Source: Lacisediminimonas profundi (GTDB lineage: Bacteria > Pseudomonadota > Gammaproteobacteria > Burkholderiales > Burkholderiaceae_D). Taken from it: a DNA stretch of 64,000 nt. The stretch is taken from positions 205,325 through 269,324 of the forward strand of contig NZ_VTTH01000007.1 in assembly GCF_008831265.1 (NCBI RefSeq), written 5' to 3'. Below are positions 25,169 through 33,259 of this stretch, piece by piece (position 1 is the stretch's first letter; each line of letters opens with the position of its first letter). The translations under genes and the position numbers were made by a program. Below the pieces are notes generated by a model. It made no database searches. It was not told the DNA's origin and saw only the letters and a program-made list of their open reading frames with translations.

Positions 25169-26424
25169 ACGAGGCGAATCCTTCCAGTCAATAGTTCTTG
25201 CATCATGCCTTGCTTGATGATATAGGACTTGTCACGGCGTTGTTCGAGAGCAGCAAGTTCGGCATCCATATCGGAGAGAACGGTGGCGATGGCGGTTTGT
25301 TCAATCAACTCAGGAGCCAAAAATTCGAACGTGACGAAATCCTTTTGATACAAGTGATTTATGGTAGAGCCAGCAGTTATCCTCGAAAGGAAGTCATCAA
25401 ATATCTTTGAAGTCAACACATAAAAAAAGAATAGAGGACTGAAAGACTCATTCAATGGCCTTATTACGTATACGCCACTATTTAATGTGGCCGGCCCATT
25501 CAAATTTTTAACATAGCCGACTTTTCCAATTGTTCCGTCTTTGGTTAGCAGGACATCACCATTTCTAAGCTGTATATTTCTGTCTTGGCTATAGCGCCAT
25601 TGATCAACAAAATGACAGCTCGACCAATCAACTTGGCCATTCAAAAAATCCGTCCCAGTAACCAAGTAATATGCGCCGCTAGTCAAATATTCTGCAGTAG
25701 TCAATGCTTGCCAACCGATTCGAGCTTTCAATGAGGCATGCTTGGCCATATTGACCACCTCCCACTCCCCACTAAAACCCGGCAGGCGTGTCTGTCCGGT
25801 GAGGAGCTGCTGCATGGCGGCCTGTTTGATGTTGCGCTTCTTGGCGATCAGTCGATCCAGTGAATCGAGCAGGACATCGACGTCTGATAGGGCGGCGGCG
25901 ATGGCACGTTGTTCGTAAATCGGCGGGAACGGTATCGCTATCTTCCTAATCAACTCAGTATTGAGATTTGGTTGCCCGTTGCCTGTTGCAACGACTTCGC
26001 GCAAATACTTCGTCTTCGTGTTGAAGTATTGGCAAACAAACTCCTTGTCTCCGATCCGCTGACCAGTTATGGCTGCAATACCGTCATTCGCACAACAGGT
26101 TGTGCCAAGAATCTTGGCAACACCGAGAGTCGCGCCGCTGTTTGCGATTATCATCGTTCCTTTGGTTAATGTGCGGCTATGCTTCGAGCCTTCTTCCGTA
26201 AGGAATCCCGCGGTTTCCGTAACATATATTTGATGATCTTCGATGTTTGTAAGAGCAGCGACGGTTAGCCAACGAATAAAGCTGCCTCCGAAATATCTTG
26301 AGTCACCTGCTGGCCTTGGTGAACCTCCCCTCACGACACGTCCGAGATCTTCTAGTAGCCTCACATCCCAATTCTCAGGAATTATCCCAGCCTCGGTAAG
26401 TTTGTAACCTGGCGTCACTTCCAC
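25165..26424 (-). CDS. hsdS: Type I restriction enzyme, S (specificity) subunit
   Basis: A 419-residue HsdS with two target-recognition domains. Each is followed by a conserved helix: ALSDVDVLLDSLDRLIAKKR then KQAAMQQLLTGQTRL in the middle, and VLSDMDAELAALEQRRDKSY then KQGMMQELLTGRIRL at the end. TRD1 runs about residues 10-170 and TRD2 about 215-370, so a bipartite target is expected; the target itself cannot be read. The start is GTG 26424, overlapping the end of hsdM by 10 bases, and the stop overlaps the DUF262 gene (ATGA). Confidence 0.93.
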   Translation of the reverse strand: MEVTPGYKLTEAGIIPENWDVRLLEDLGRVVRGGSPRPAGDSRYFGGSFIRWLTVAALTNIEDHQIYVTETAGFLTEEGSKHSRTLTKGTMIIANSGATLGVAKILGTTCCANDGIAAITGQRIGDKEFVCQYFNTKTKYLREVVATGNGQPNLNTELIRKIAIPFPPIYEQRAIAAALSDVDVLLDSLDRLIAKKRNIKQAAMQQLLTGQTRLPGFSGEWEVVNMAKHASLKARIGWQALTTAEYLTSGAYYLVTGTDFLNGQVDWSSCHFVDQWRYSQDRNIQLRNGDVLLTKDGTIGKVGYVKNLNGPATLNSGVYVIRPLNESFSPLFFFYVLTSKIFDDFLSRITAGSTINHLYQKDFVTFEFLAPELIEQTAIATVLSDMDAELAALEQRRDKSYIIKQGMMQELLTGRIRLV

Positions 26425-28880
26425 GCGATCCCCATTTTCTCTAGATGCTCGTCCACGCGAGTTGAAAGCACTTCCACTTCATCATTTATTCGCGGCAGCG
26501 GTATCGCATAGCGTTCAGCCAGCTCACGAATGCGCCCCGTCAAGGTCTGCGACACACGATCCAGTTCACCTTGCACCTCAGCCGCCAACGTGCCGATCCA
26601 CTTGTCGTCCACCACAAGCGTTTTGACTTCATCTTCAGTGAGCTGCCCATATTTGGCTGCGACCTTGGTAATCAGCGCATCTTGTGCCGCTTTGATTCTG
26701 CTGCTGGTATCCGCCTCTATGTCAATAAGGCCAAGGTAGGTTTGCAAGCCTTGGCGTTCATCAACTAGTTCCTTGTCGCCCTTGATTTCTTTCAGCCTTG
26801 CGGCGATCGATGCTTTGGTGAGTTTGTCCTTGTCGTTCTTAGCATCTTCAAACAACCCGCCTTCACCACCATGCTCCTCGGCCATTTCTTCCAACTGCTG
26901 CACTAGCCCAGCAAGTTCCGCCTCCATCGTCTCGATGGCTGTTTGTTCTTTTGCGTAGTAGCGGGCGATGACGAGACCTGGCGGGACAAGCTCAGCGGCG
27001 TATTTCTTTTTGCCGACAACAAAATCAGGCTTGGCCTTTGTTTTTCTGGCCTTGTCGTCCACGATGAGTCGGGGTTGCGCGGCTTCGACCCAGCCATCGG
27101 CGACAATCAGGTAACAGTCATCTTGGATGGTCTCGCTCCAGTAATCCATCAAGTGCTGATAAACGTCGTAGGCATCTAGCAGGGGCGCATGTTCAAATTT
27201 GACGAGCAGTGACTCGGCTACGGTTTCGATCAGCGCCTTTGGGTGACTGTCCTGGTTCAATCCTTTCAAGAGTGGGGTATTGACTGCCCTCCACTTGTCG
27301 AAAAGCTGCGTGGCCTTGGCGTTGAATGCGGTGAACTCCTCGTGGGCGAAGATCGTTGGCTTGATGTCGGCAGCAGGAATCCGCAATTCGCTATACCGCG
27401 GACGGCTTTCCTTGAACAGTGCAGCACGCACAGCGGGAAGGACTTCCCAGTAGCGCTGAAGTGCATCAAGGTCTCGATTGGGGATGCCGCCACGCAGGTG
27501 GCCTTCGATGTCTTGTAGGTCTTCAGGCTCAGTGCTGTCGATATACCGTGGCAGGTTGAGGTTGTAGTCGTTCCTGGCGTCGCTGATCTCGGCCACCGGC
27601 ACCATGCGGGCATAGCCGGGAATTTCTACCTGTCGCGTGAAGCTATCCACGATTCGGTGGATGTCTTGATCACGCAGGCGATTTTTGGGGCCGTCTTTGC
27701 GAAAACCCTTGGACGCATCGACCATGAAGATACCCTTGCGGGCATTTGCGCCTTCTTTGTCCAGAACGATGATGCACGCGGGGATGCCTGTGCCGTAGAA
27801 GAGGTTGGCAGGTAAGCCAATGATGCCCTTGATGACGCCGCGCTGGATCAGGTTCTTGCGAATTGCGCCTTCGGCGTTACCCCGAAAGAGTACACCGTGC
27901 GGCAAGATGCACGCGCCTTTGCCGGTGGATTTGATAGAGCGCAGGATGTGCAGCAGGTAAGCATAGTCGCCCTGTTTGCCTGGGGGGATGCCATAGCCAT
28001 CAAATCGACCATAGGGATCCTCGCCAGGGTTCAGACCCGTACTCCAGCGTTTGTCACTAAACGGGGGATTGGCGACGACGTAGTCAAAGGTCTTGAGGCC
28101 CTCGCCATTTTTGCCGTCGGTGAAAAGCGGGTTGGCTAGGGTGTTGCCCTGCTTGATTTCTGCCGTTGCGTAGTCGTGCAGGATCATGTTCATGCGTGCC
28201 AGGCCCGCGGTGGCATTATCTTTCTCTTGCCCGTAGAGCGTGACCTTCACGTCCTTGCCGCGATGCGCCTCTTCGCCGATTTTCAGGAGCAGAGAGCCGG
28301 AGCCGCAGGTAGGGTCGTAGACAGTTGTGTTGTTGGTTGTCTGTGCATTGCGGATTCCCAGCACCTGCGCCAAGATACGGCTAACTTCCGCGGGGGTGTA
28401 AAACTGTCCCTTGCTCTTGCCACTTTCTGTGGCGAAGTGACGCATCAAGTATTCGTAGGCATCACCAAGCAGGTCATCGCCGTCCGCGCGATTCTGTGAG
28501 AAGTCCAGTGCCGGGTTTTCAAAAATCGCAATCAGGTTGGTGAGGCGGTCGACCTTTTCTTTACCATCGCCCAGCTTGGCTGGGTCATTGAAGTCGGGCA
28601 TGTCCGACAATTTGTTGGCAAGCGCCAGTGGGCCAAGAATCTTGGTGTTGATCTGGTTGCCAATATCCGATGTGCCCTTGAGCGCCACCATATCGGCAAA
28701 GCTTGCCCCTTGGGGAATTGAGATGGGTGCGTATGGCTGACCAGCGAATTTATCACTGATGTACTTCACAAACAGCAAGACGAGGACGTAATCCTTGTAC
28801 TGGCTGGCGTCCATTCCACCCCGTAGTTCGTCGCATGATGCCCACAGGGAGGAATAGAGTTCCGATTTCTTCAGTGCCAT
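26415..28880 (-). CDS. hsdM: Type I restriction enzyme, M (N6-adenine methyltransferase) subunit
   Basis: An 821-residue HsdM. SAM-binding motif VYDPTCGSGSLLLKIG (about 187-202) and catalytic NPPF (271-274, in VVANPPFSDKRW) are present, preceded by the N-terminal helical domain and KGQFYTPAEVSRIL. Usual HsdM proteins are near 500 residues; here about 300 extra C-terminal residues include a coiled-coil stretch (ETMEAELAGLVQQLEEMAEE) and end in LEKMGIAWK. It is the first gene of the operon, from ATG 28880 with a GAAGAAAT ribosome site. It should methylate host DNA with HsdS and support restriction with HsdR. Confidence 0.94.
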   Translation of the reverse strand: MALKKSELYSSLWASCDELRGGMDASQYKDYVLVLLFVKYISDKFAGQPYAPISIPQGASFADMVALKGTSDIGNQINTKILGPLALANKLSDMPDFNDPAKLGDGKEKVDRLTNLIAIFENPALDFSQNRADGDDLLGDAYEYLMRHFATESGKSKGQFYTPAEVSRILAQVLGIRNAQTTNNTTVYDPTCGSGSLLLKIGEEAHRGKDVKVTLYGQEKDNATAGLARMNMILHDYATAEIKQGNTLANPLFTDGKNGEGLKTFDYVVANPPFSDKRWSTGLNPGEDPYGRFDGYGIPPGKQGDYAYLLHILRSIKSTGKGACILPHGVLFRGNAEGAIRKNLIQRGVIKGIIGLPANLFYGTGIPACIIVLDKEGANARKGIFMVDASKGFRKDGPKNRLRDQDIHRIVDSFTRQVEIPGYARMVPVAEISDARNDYNLNLPRYIDSTEPEDLQDIEGHLRGGIPNRDLDALQRYWEVLPAVRAALFKESRPRYSELRIPAADIKPTIFAHEEFTAFNAKATQLFDKWRAVNTPLLKGLNQDSHPKALIETVAESLLVKFEHAPLLDAYDVYQHLMDYWSETIQDDCYLIVADGWVEAAQPRLIVDDKARKTKAKPDFVVGKKKYAAELVPPGLVIARYYAKEQTAIETMEAELAGLVQQLEEMAEEHGGEGGLFEDAKNDKDKLTKASIAARLKEIKGDKELVDERQGLQTYLGLIDIEADTSSRIKAAQDALITKVAAKYGQLTEDEVKTLVVDDKWIGTLAAEVQGELDRVSQTLTGRIRELAERYAIPLPRINDEVEVLSTRVDEHLEKMGIAWK

Positions 28881-29213
28881 TTCGGGATTTCTTCTTTCGA
28901 TGATTCGGTGCTGCTATTTAATCGGCCAACCTCATCAATCGCCCCGGAGCGCGATGGCCACGAGTACGAGCGTGGGACTGGCGCGGAGGGGCCGGGGTCG
29001 GCCAGCTGGAAAAGCCTTAGCTGCTTCGGGGGTTGTTTCGTGATGCTTACCAGAAAGATTCATTCTAGTTAATTTTGACCGCCTTGGGCACAATGGTCGG
29101 CAGAGGCTGCTCCGTCTGAGATCGGGATGGCTGGAAGCAAGGCTTCCATTTCGGTTTTTTCGCTTGCCACACACGCCATCGGCAACAAGCAATCTAAGGT
29201 GAGTAAGGACTCA
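28881..29213. other. Divergent promoter region of hsdM and the HEPN-like gene
   Basis: No gene or clear repeat is seen. The region must supply the hsd operon promoter on the minus strand and the promoter of the gene at 29214 on the plus strand. Confidence 0.5.
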
Positions 29214-29708
29214 ATGCAACCGCAACCAAGCTGTGAAATCAGGAGCGCGAGGGAAGCAGTGGAAGCGGCTGGGGCGGAGCAATTGGGTCGGATCCTGTTC
29301 GAGTTCGGCAAATTCGAGATGGACGTCGCCCTTTGTGTAGTCTGGGCGTGCAGCGGCCAGCGTATGGACGTGCTTACGGGCCAAGTGAACAACTCTTCGT
29401 TCGGCGATAAGCTCGACTTGCTTCGCCAATTGGTTGACCAGTACACTGCCCCCGACTCGTCAGCTTGGCGAGCTTACGGCGACTGGTTGGCTCGCGCCGA
29501 CGACATGCGTCGTTTGCGCAACCGCTTCGCCCATGGAAGATGGGGTGTCGACCCAAAGAGCCACGAGATCGTCAATGTCGCCGGCGTTCCGACGTCACTT
29601 CACCAAAATGAAGTGCGATTCACGATAGAGGGTCTATCGGCTGTTATTGGCAATATTAAAGAATTGCGGGCGTCGCTGGCGCTGCTGCGAGAAGAATGGC
29701 CGCTCTAG
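29214..29708 (+). CDS. HEPN-like hypothetical protein
   Basis: A 164-residue all-helical protein. The start ATG 29214 (MQPQPSCEIRSAREAVEAAG) follows an AAGGACTCA ribosome site; an open frame reaches up to 29127. The segment ADDMRRLRNRFAHGRWG, around residues 103-119, carries an R-N-x3-H pattern (RNRFAH) typical of HEPN-type folds, which include RNases of defence systems and also non-catalytic structural members. It is divergent from hsdM and is the last gene before the right attachment end. A role with the restriction operon or as a separate abortive-infection gene is possible but unproven. Confidence 0.65.
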   Translation: MQPQPSCEIRSAREAVEAAGAEQLGRILFEFGKFEMDVALCVVWACSGQRMDVLTGQVNNSSFGDKLDLLRQLVDQYTAPDSSAWRAYGDWLARADDMRRLRNRFAHGRWGVDPKSHEIVNVAGVPTSLHQNEVRFTIEGLSAVIGNIKELRASLALLREEWPL

Positions 29709-29805
29709 CTCAGCATCGACAGTCATGACTACCAAACTGCTTAATCGAGGGAACCGGGCTGATGAGCTACGCGTACTTGCAGGAGAGACCTTTCAGACGT
29801 CCAAG

Positions 29806-29832
29806 AAAAAGCCCCACAGGTGAGTGCGGGGC
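29806..29832 (-). terminator. Terminator-like hairpin downstream of tRNA-Arg
   Basis: On the minus strand GCCCC and GGGGC arms enclose a loop of about 12 bases and are followed by TTTTT. It lies about 200 bp past the 3' end of tRNA-Arg and would stop transcripts entering the island from that gene. Confidence 0.6.
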
Positions 29833-29960
29833 CTAGAGTGACCAATTTATTCGGCAAGCCCCCACTGGTCTAGGGGATGACTAAAGCGCCACCGAAGTAG
29901 CGGCCTCTTGCCTTATTGAATTTGTTCGTGTGTCCAATCCGGGCGTCAGAATCCCCTTCC

Positions 29961-29981
29961 GGTAGCACAGGGGTAGCACAG
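29961..29981. repeat. Tandem GGTAGCACAG motif, putative integrase arm site (right)
   Basis: Two copies, 29961-29970 and 29972-29981, with the same 11-bp period and the same flanking CGG as the left pair at 9484-9504. They lie 48 bp inside the right attachment repeat. The role as integrase arm site is inferred. Confidence 0.6.
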
Positions 29982-30029
29982 GCTTGAAGTCGGAAAACAA
30001 AACTGCCTAAAACCGTCTGCTAAGTCTTT

Positions 30030-30085
30030 GATTTCAATGGTGCGGCTGGCTGGAATCGAACCAGCGACCCTTGGCTTCGGAGGCC
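30030..30085 (-). repeat. Right attachment repeat (attR), part of intact tRNA-Arg
   Basis: Perfect 56-bp match to 9313-9368. It covers the 3' part of the intact tRNA-Arg(CCG) plus eight flanking bases. Confidence 0.92.
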
Positions 30086-30113
30086 AATACTCTATCCACT
30101 GAGCTACAGCCGC
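30038..30113 (-). tRNA. tRNA-Arg(CCG)
   Basis: A complete cloverleaf on the minus strand: acceptor GCGGCTG/CAGCCGC, D arm with AGCTCAGT, anticodon stem TTGGC/GCCAA with loop CTCCGAA (anticodon CCG at 30078-30080), T arm with GGTTCGATTCC, discriminator A and an encoded CCA. It is the integration target of the island, which lies on its 3' side. The gene stays intact after insertion because the repeat restores its 3' half. Confidence 0.96.
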
Positions 30114-30318
30114 ATGAGGGGAACTTCGGGGTACTGCTGAAGAGGACTGCAGGATACCGGTTTTCGGGGTGATAGTCCACGGAAAGACCGTTTTTGGTGC
30201 CAAATCCCCGGCCTTGCGACTATAATCAAAGGTTTGCGATGTTGCGGCCATGTAACCCTTCCCGGCTCCGGGGACGGTCCGCGACACGACACGATTTCGA
30301 AAATAGTCTGAGGGAACA

Positions 30319-31182
30319 ATGAGCGACGCACACGACGAGCATCAATCCGCGATTAAAACGCCCAAGCAGCTCATTGCTGCGGTCCTGGCGGGATTTATCG
30401 TTCCGATCATCGCCATCATCCTGCTGGTGCAGTACGTGGCCAGCGATTCCAAGGTCGGCGCCGGTTCGAGCGGCCAGACCACCGAAGGGATCGCCGCGCG
30501 CATTGCGCCGGTTGCTGACCGTGGCTTCACGCTGAAAGATGCCAGCGGCCCGAAAGTGCTGCAGGGCGGCGAAGAAGTCTACAAGGCGGTTTGCCTGGCC
30601 TGCCACGCTACCGGCGCTGCCGGCGCACCGAAAACGGGTGATGCAGGCGCTTGGTCGGCGCGTATCGCACAGGGTTACGACACCGTCCTGAAGAACGCGA
30701 TTGCAGGCCTGCGCGGCATGCCTGCAAAAGGCGGCAATCCGGATCTCGACGATGTGGAAGTTGCCCGTGCCGTCGTATTCATGGCCAACCAGTCGGGCGC
30801 CAAGTTCAAGGAACCTGAAGTGAAAGCTGCGCCGGCTGCGGCTGCGGCTTCCGCTCCTGCAGCGGCGACTCCTGCTGCCGCTGCAACGGCTCCGGCTGCC
30901 GCAGCGGCACCGGCACCAGCCAAAACCGCAGCCGCAGACGGCAAGAAAGTGTATGACACTGCCTGCATGGCCTGCCACACCGCAGGTGTAGCCGGTGCTC
31001 CAAAGCTTGGTGACAAGGCCGCTTGGGCGCCCCGCGTCAAGCAGGGCAATGCCATCCTGTACGAGCACGCAATCAAGGGCTTCCAGGGCAAAGCGGGCAT
31101 GATGCCTGCCAAAGGCGGCTCCGCTGCTTCGGACGATGAAGTCAAGGCTGCAGTCGACTACATGACTGCCGCAGCGAAGTAA
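30319..31182 (+). CDS. Dihaem c-type cytochrome (cytochrome c5-like)
   Basis: A 287-residue membrane-anchored cytochrome. Residues about 18-45 (LIAAVLAGFIVPIIAIILLV) form an uncleaved anchor. Two class I c domains follow: CLACHATGAAGAPKTGD near residue 94 and CMACHTAGVAGAPKLGD near residue 215, each CxxCH. They are joined by an Ala/Pro-rich linker, and each has a late GMPAKGG or MMPAKGG loop with the axial Met. It would carry electrons in the periplasm, perhaps to an oxidase. ATG 30319 follows a GAGGGAACA ribosome site, and a strong terminator follows the gene. Confidence 0.92.
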   Translation: MSDAHDEHQSAIKTPKQLIAAVLAGFIVPIIAIILLVQYVASDSKVGAGSSGQTTEGIAARIAPVADRGFTLKDASGPKVLQGGEEVYKAVCLACHATGAAGAPKTGDAGAWSARIAQGYDTVLKNAIAGLRGMPAKGGNPDLDDVEVARAVVFMANQSGAKFKEPEVKAAPAAAAASAPAAATPAAAATAPAAAAAPAPAKTAAADGKKVYDTACMACHTAGVAGAPKLGDKAAWAPRVKQGNAILYEHAIKGFQGKAGMMPAKGGSAASDDEVKAAVDYMTAAAK

Positions 31183-31200
31183 GTAGTCTGCATACAGAGA

Positions 31201-31228
31201 AAAGCCGGCTTTCGAGCCGGCTTTTTTT
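31201..31228. terminator. Bidirectional terminator
   Basis: AAAGCCGGCT-TTCG-AGCCGGCTTT followed by more T. It serves the cytochrome gene on the plus strand and the convergent hipA-like gene on the minus strand. Confidence 0.9.
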
Positions 31229-31277
31229 ATTCCCGCAGGGGAGCGGGGCCAGCTGCAACAAACATGGCTGGCGGCGC

Positions 31278-32600
31278 TCAACCGGGCTGGACCGCCCTGT
31301 TCCTCCGGCGCCATGCCTTGGCGTCGGGATGGTTTTCGAGGTGGGCGAGCAAGCGGTTTTTCTGGCCTTCGCTCAGCACCGATTCACTGATCAGCGACGG
31401 CCACGTGCGCATGGCGCGGTTGACGGTATCCCTCAATACAGCGGTCATCTCGATTTCCGGCAATTCCCAGATATTGGCGAGCTTGCGCACCGTGCCGGGT
31501 GCAAGCATCTGCTTTCCGGATTCATCCGGCAGGAATCGCAAGGCATGGCCTTTGCCGTCCATGTAGGCGCCATAGGCCACGATGTCGTAAGCAGGCGAGA
31601 GCCGGGGCCGGCCATCGACGCCGTACAACAGGCTGAAGTTCTTGGTGTGGGCGTCGTAGTTGCCCAGCAATTCGTTGACTTTCACGCGGCGTAGCAGCTC
31701 GAGCACGTCGGCATGGCCGCTTGCAGATGCATCGAGAAGGACCAGTCCGATGGAGGCGTAATCCCCTTGGTACTTGTCCTCAGGGGACAAGCCCAGCGCC
31801 TGCGCGAAATCTTCCATGTGGAGGCGGCCGGTTGCAGTCGGGGCATCGCGGTCGAAGCGGCGCACCAGCAGGAAGTTGCGGGCGTCGTCGCGCAGGGTAA
31901 ATGGCAGCTTGTCTGCGATCTGGTGCAGCGGCATCAGGGCCGCTTCGCAAACCCTGACACCCGCTGCCGCTGCCAGCAGCAACGAGGTGTGCTCCACTTC
32001 AGGCAAGCCCTGGTAGTCGGACGCTGGCAGCTTGGCAATGAAGTGCGCGCCATCTGCCGCAGCCTTCGAGCGCATCACGTAGCGCCCGCCCGGCTCCTGG
32101 ACCAGGTCTACCTTTGGCTGCACACCAGAGAGCGAAACCGCCTGCGGAGTCGGAAGCTGATGCGAACTGTATTCGAAGCTGTCCTGGCCCTGCGTCAGAA
32201 GCCGTCCCATCCTGGCGTCGTCCAGCTTCTCGGGCAGCGCCCACACATCACCGGGCAGATCCTCTCCACAGTATGAAAGCAGGCTCATTTCATCGTCGGC
32301 TTCGATGCCAGCGTCGGCAATGAGTTGCTTGCGCAATACACCTTCAGGAAGCAGGTTCCGGAAAAACACCGGAAGCCGGCGCTTGCCGCCGCCGAACCTG
32401 ACGTGGTCGGGCGGGTTGACGAGCTGCGCGCGGGTTTCCTCTTCGGACTCGCCCAGCAAGAGCACCGCAAGGGTGGGGCGCGAAGGATCGAGGGCATACT
32501 CTTCATCGAACTGGAAATAGACACGGCCATCTTCCAGGTCGAACAAGGTGCCGACATCGGTGTGGCCGAGCTTGATCCGCAGCGCGCGCAGTTGGCTCAT
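31278..32600 (-). CDS. hipA: HipA-type serine/threonine kinase toxin
   Basis: A 440-residue HipA-family kinase. The N-terminal Couple_hipA part is followed by the P-loop-like SLSGVQPKVDLV near residue 157 and the catalytic block ELLGNYDAHTKNFSLLY, in which the NxDxHxKN pattern supplies the base Asp and metal-binding Asn. SPAYDIVAYG follows. HipA kinases phosphorylate a translation target, such as an aminoacyl-tRNA synthetase, causing growth arrest; the substrate here is unknown. The ATG directly follows the hipB stop (TAAATG), so the pair is coupled. All key residues look intact, and the terminator at 31201 ends the unit. Confidence 0.92.
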   Translation of the reverse strand: MSQLRALRIKLGHTDVGTLFDLEDGRVYFQFDEEYALDPSRPTLAVLLLGESEEETRAQLVNPPDHVRFGGGKRRLPVFFRNLLPEGVLRKQLIADAGIEADDEMSLLSYCGEDLPGDVWALPEKLDDARMGRLLTQGQDSFEYSSHQLPTPQAVSLSGVQPKVDLVQEPGGRYVMRSKAAADGAHFIAKLPASDYQGLPEVEHTSLLLAAAAGVRVCEAALMPLHQIADKLPFTLRDDARNFLLVRRFDRDAPTATGRLHMEDFAQALGLSPEDKYQGDYASIGLVLLDASASGHADVLELLRRVKVNELLGNYDAHTKNFSLLYGVDGRPRLSPAYDIVAYGAYMDGKGHALRFLPDESGKQMLAPGTVRKLANIWELPEIEMTAVLRDTVNRAMRTWPSLISESVLSEGQKNRLLAHLENHPDAKAWRRRNRAVQPG

Positions 32601-33005
32601 TTATTTGGCAGTCTTCGCTCGCGCCAGCCTGCCGGCAATGCGCCGCTGCAGCCCGGTCGTGCTGGCTGGCTCGTCCATCACCATCAGCGGTGTGCTGGAC
32701 GCGCCCTGCCCGGCACCGGCCGCCGCCAGCCGGCTGGCCAGCCGTTTCTGCAGGCCGGTCAACTGCGCCGACTCGCCGGCCGGCTCAAGGTAGGAAGTGG
32801 TGTGCCTGGGGACGAGCACGACATCCAGGCCAAGCTGCTCGCATAGCGCGAGCAGGGTATTGAGCTCGACATTGCCCACTCCTTGCTCGAGGGCCGACAA
32901 GGTGTTGCGGTGCACGTGACTTTTTTCCGCAAGCGCCAACAGCGTCAGTTGCTGCCGCTGGCGCGCCGTCTTAATCTTTGAACCAATGTCGCGCAGGGTA
33001 GCCAT
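32601..33005 (-). CDS. hipB: HipB-type XRE antitoxin
   Basis: A 134-residue protein with a helix-turn-helix: IGSKIKTARQRQQLTLLALAEKSHVHRNTLSALEQGVGNVELNTLLALCEQLGL (about 7-60). Residues about 75-134 form a C-terminal tail containing two similar stretches, LQKRLASRLAAAG and LQRRIAGRLARAK, longer than the tail of classical HipB. It would neutralise the kinase downstream and repress its own operon through the palindromes at 33016-33110. It is the first gene of the pair. Confidence 0.88.
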   Translation of the reverse strand: MATLRDIGSKIKTARQRQQLTLLALAEKSHVHRNTLSALEQGVGNVELNTLLALCEQLGLDVVLVPRHTTSYLEPAGESAQLTGLQKRLASRLAAAGAGQGASSTPLMVMDEPASTTGLQRRIAGRLARAKTAK

Positions 33006-33015
33006 GCTTATTCAA

Positions 33016-33039
33016 CTGTGCATTTCATGATTTGCACAG
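33016..33039. promoter_or_regulatory. Putative HipB operator 1
   Basis: CTGTGCA-N10-TGCACAG, a 7-bp perfect inverted repeat starting 11 bp upstream of the hipB-like ATG. A second TGTGCA/TGCACA pair lies about 70 bp further out, as expected for a HipB dimer binding at its own promoter. Confidence 0.65.
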
Positions 33040-33071
33040 TATAGACAGCAAAATGGCCGGCATGCAAACGA

Positions 33072-33110
33072 AATGCGCACATCTTATTGTGCATTTTTTT
33101 AATCTGCACA
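33072..33110. promoter_or_regulatory. Putative HipB operator 2 (overlapping half-sites)
   Basis: TGTGCA-N11-TGCACA at 33088-33110. The TGTGCATT half also pairs with AATGCGCA at 33072-33079 with one mismatch. The half-sites match operator 1. Confidence 0.55.
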
Positions 33111-33259
33111 TTTTAATATGCAGATTGATACAGGAAGATCTGCTGCCCGGCCAAGGCAGTGATTGAAGAACCTGGGATTGCTGGCGCTACGGTCGGGCAG
33201 CAGCATGCAAGCGGCACACCCGAACGCGTAGCTGTGAGACCTTGCCGCAGCCGGCAGAC

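Larger units (their letters stand above)
29709..30029. other. Island right junction, no gene
   Basis: Holds a terminator-like hairpin (29806-29832) and the right tandem GGTAGCACAG motif (29961-29981). No coding frame is supported. Confidence 0.6.
9313..30085. mobile_element. Integrase-encoding genomic island inserted in tRNA-Arg(CCG)
   Basis: The ends are 56-bp perfect direct repeats: 9313-9368 is a copy of the 3' half of tRNA-Arg(CCG), and 30030-30085 is part of the intact gene. A DUF4102-type tyrosine integrase starts 143 bp inside the left repeat. Cargo: XRE regulator pair, AlpA-like protein, papain-like peptidase, type I restriction operon with a GmrSD-like gene, HEPN-like gene, several hypothetical proteins and mobile-gene remnants. 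The inside appears more AT-rich than the flanks by eye. No relaxase, type IV secretion or replication gene was seen, so transfer would depend on helpers. Inference: a defence-type genomic island whose excision would recreate one intact tRNA gene. Confidence 0.9.
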
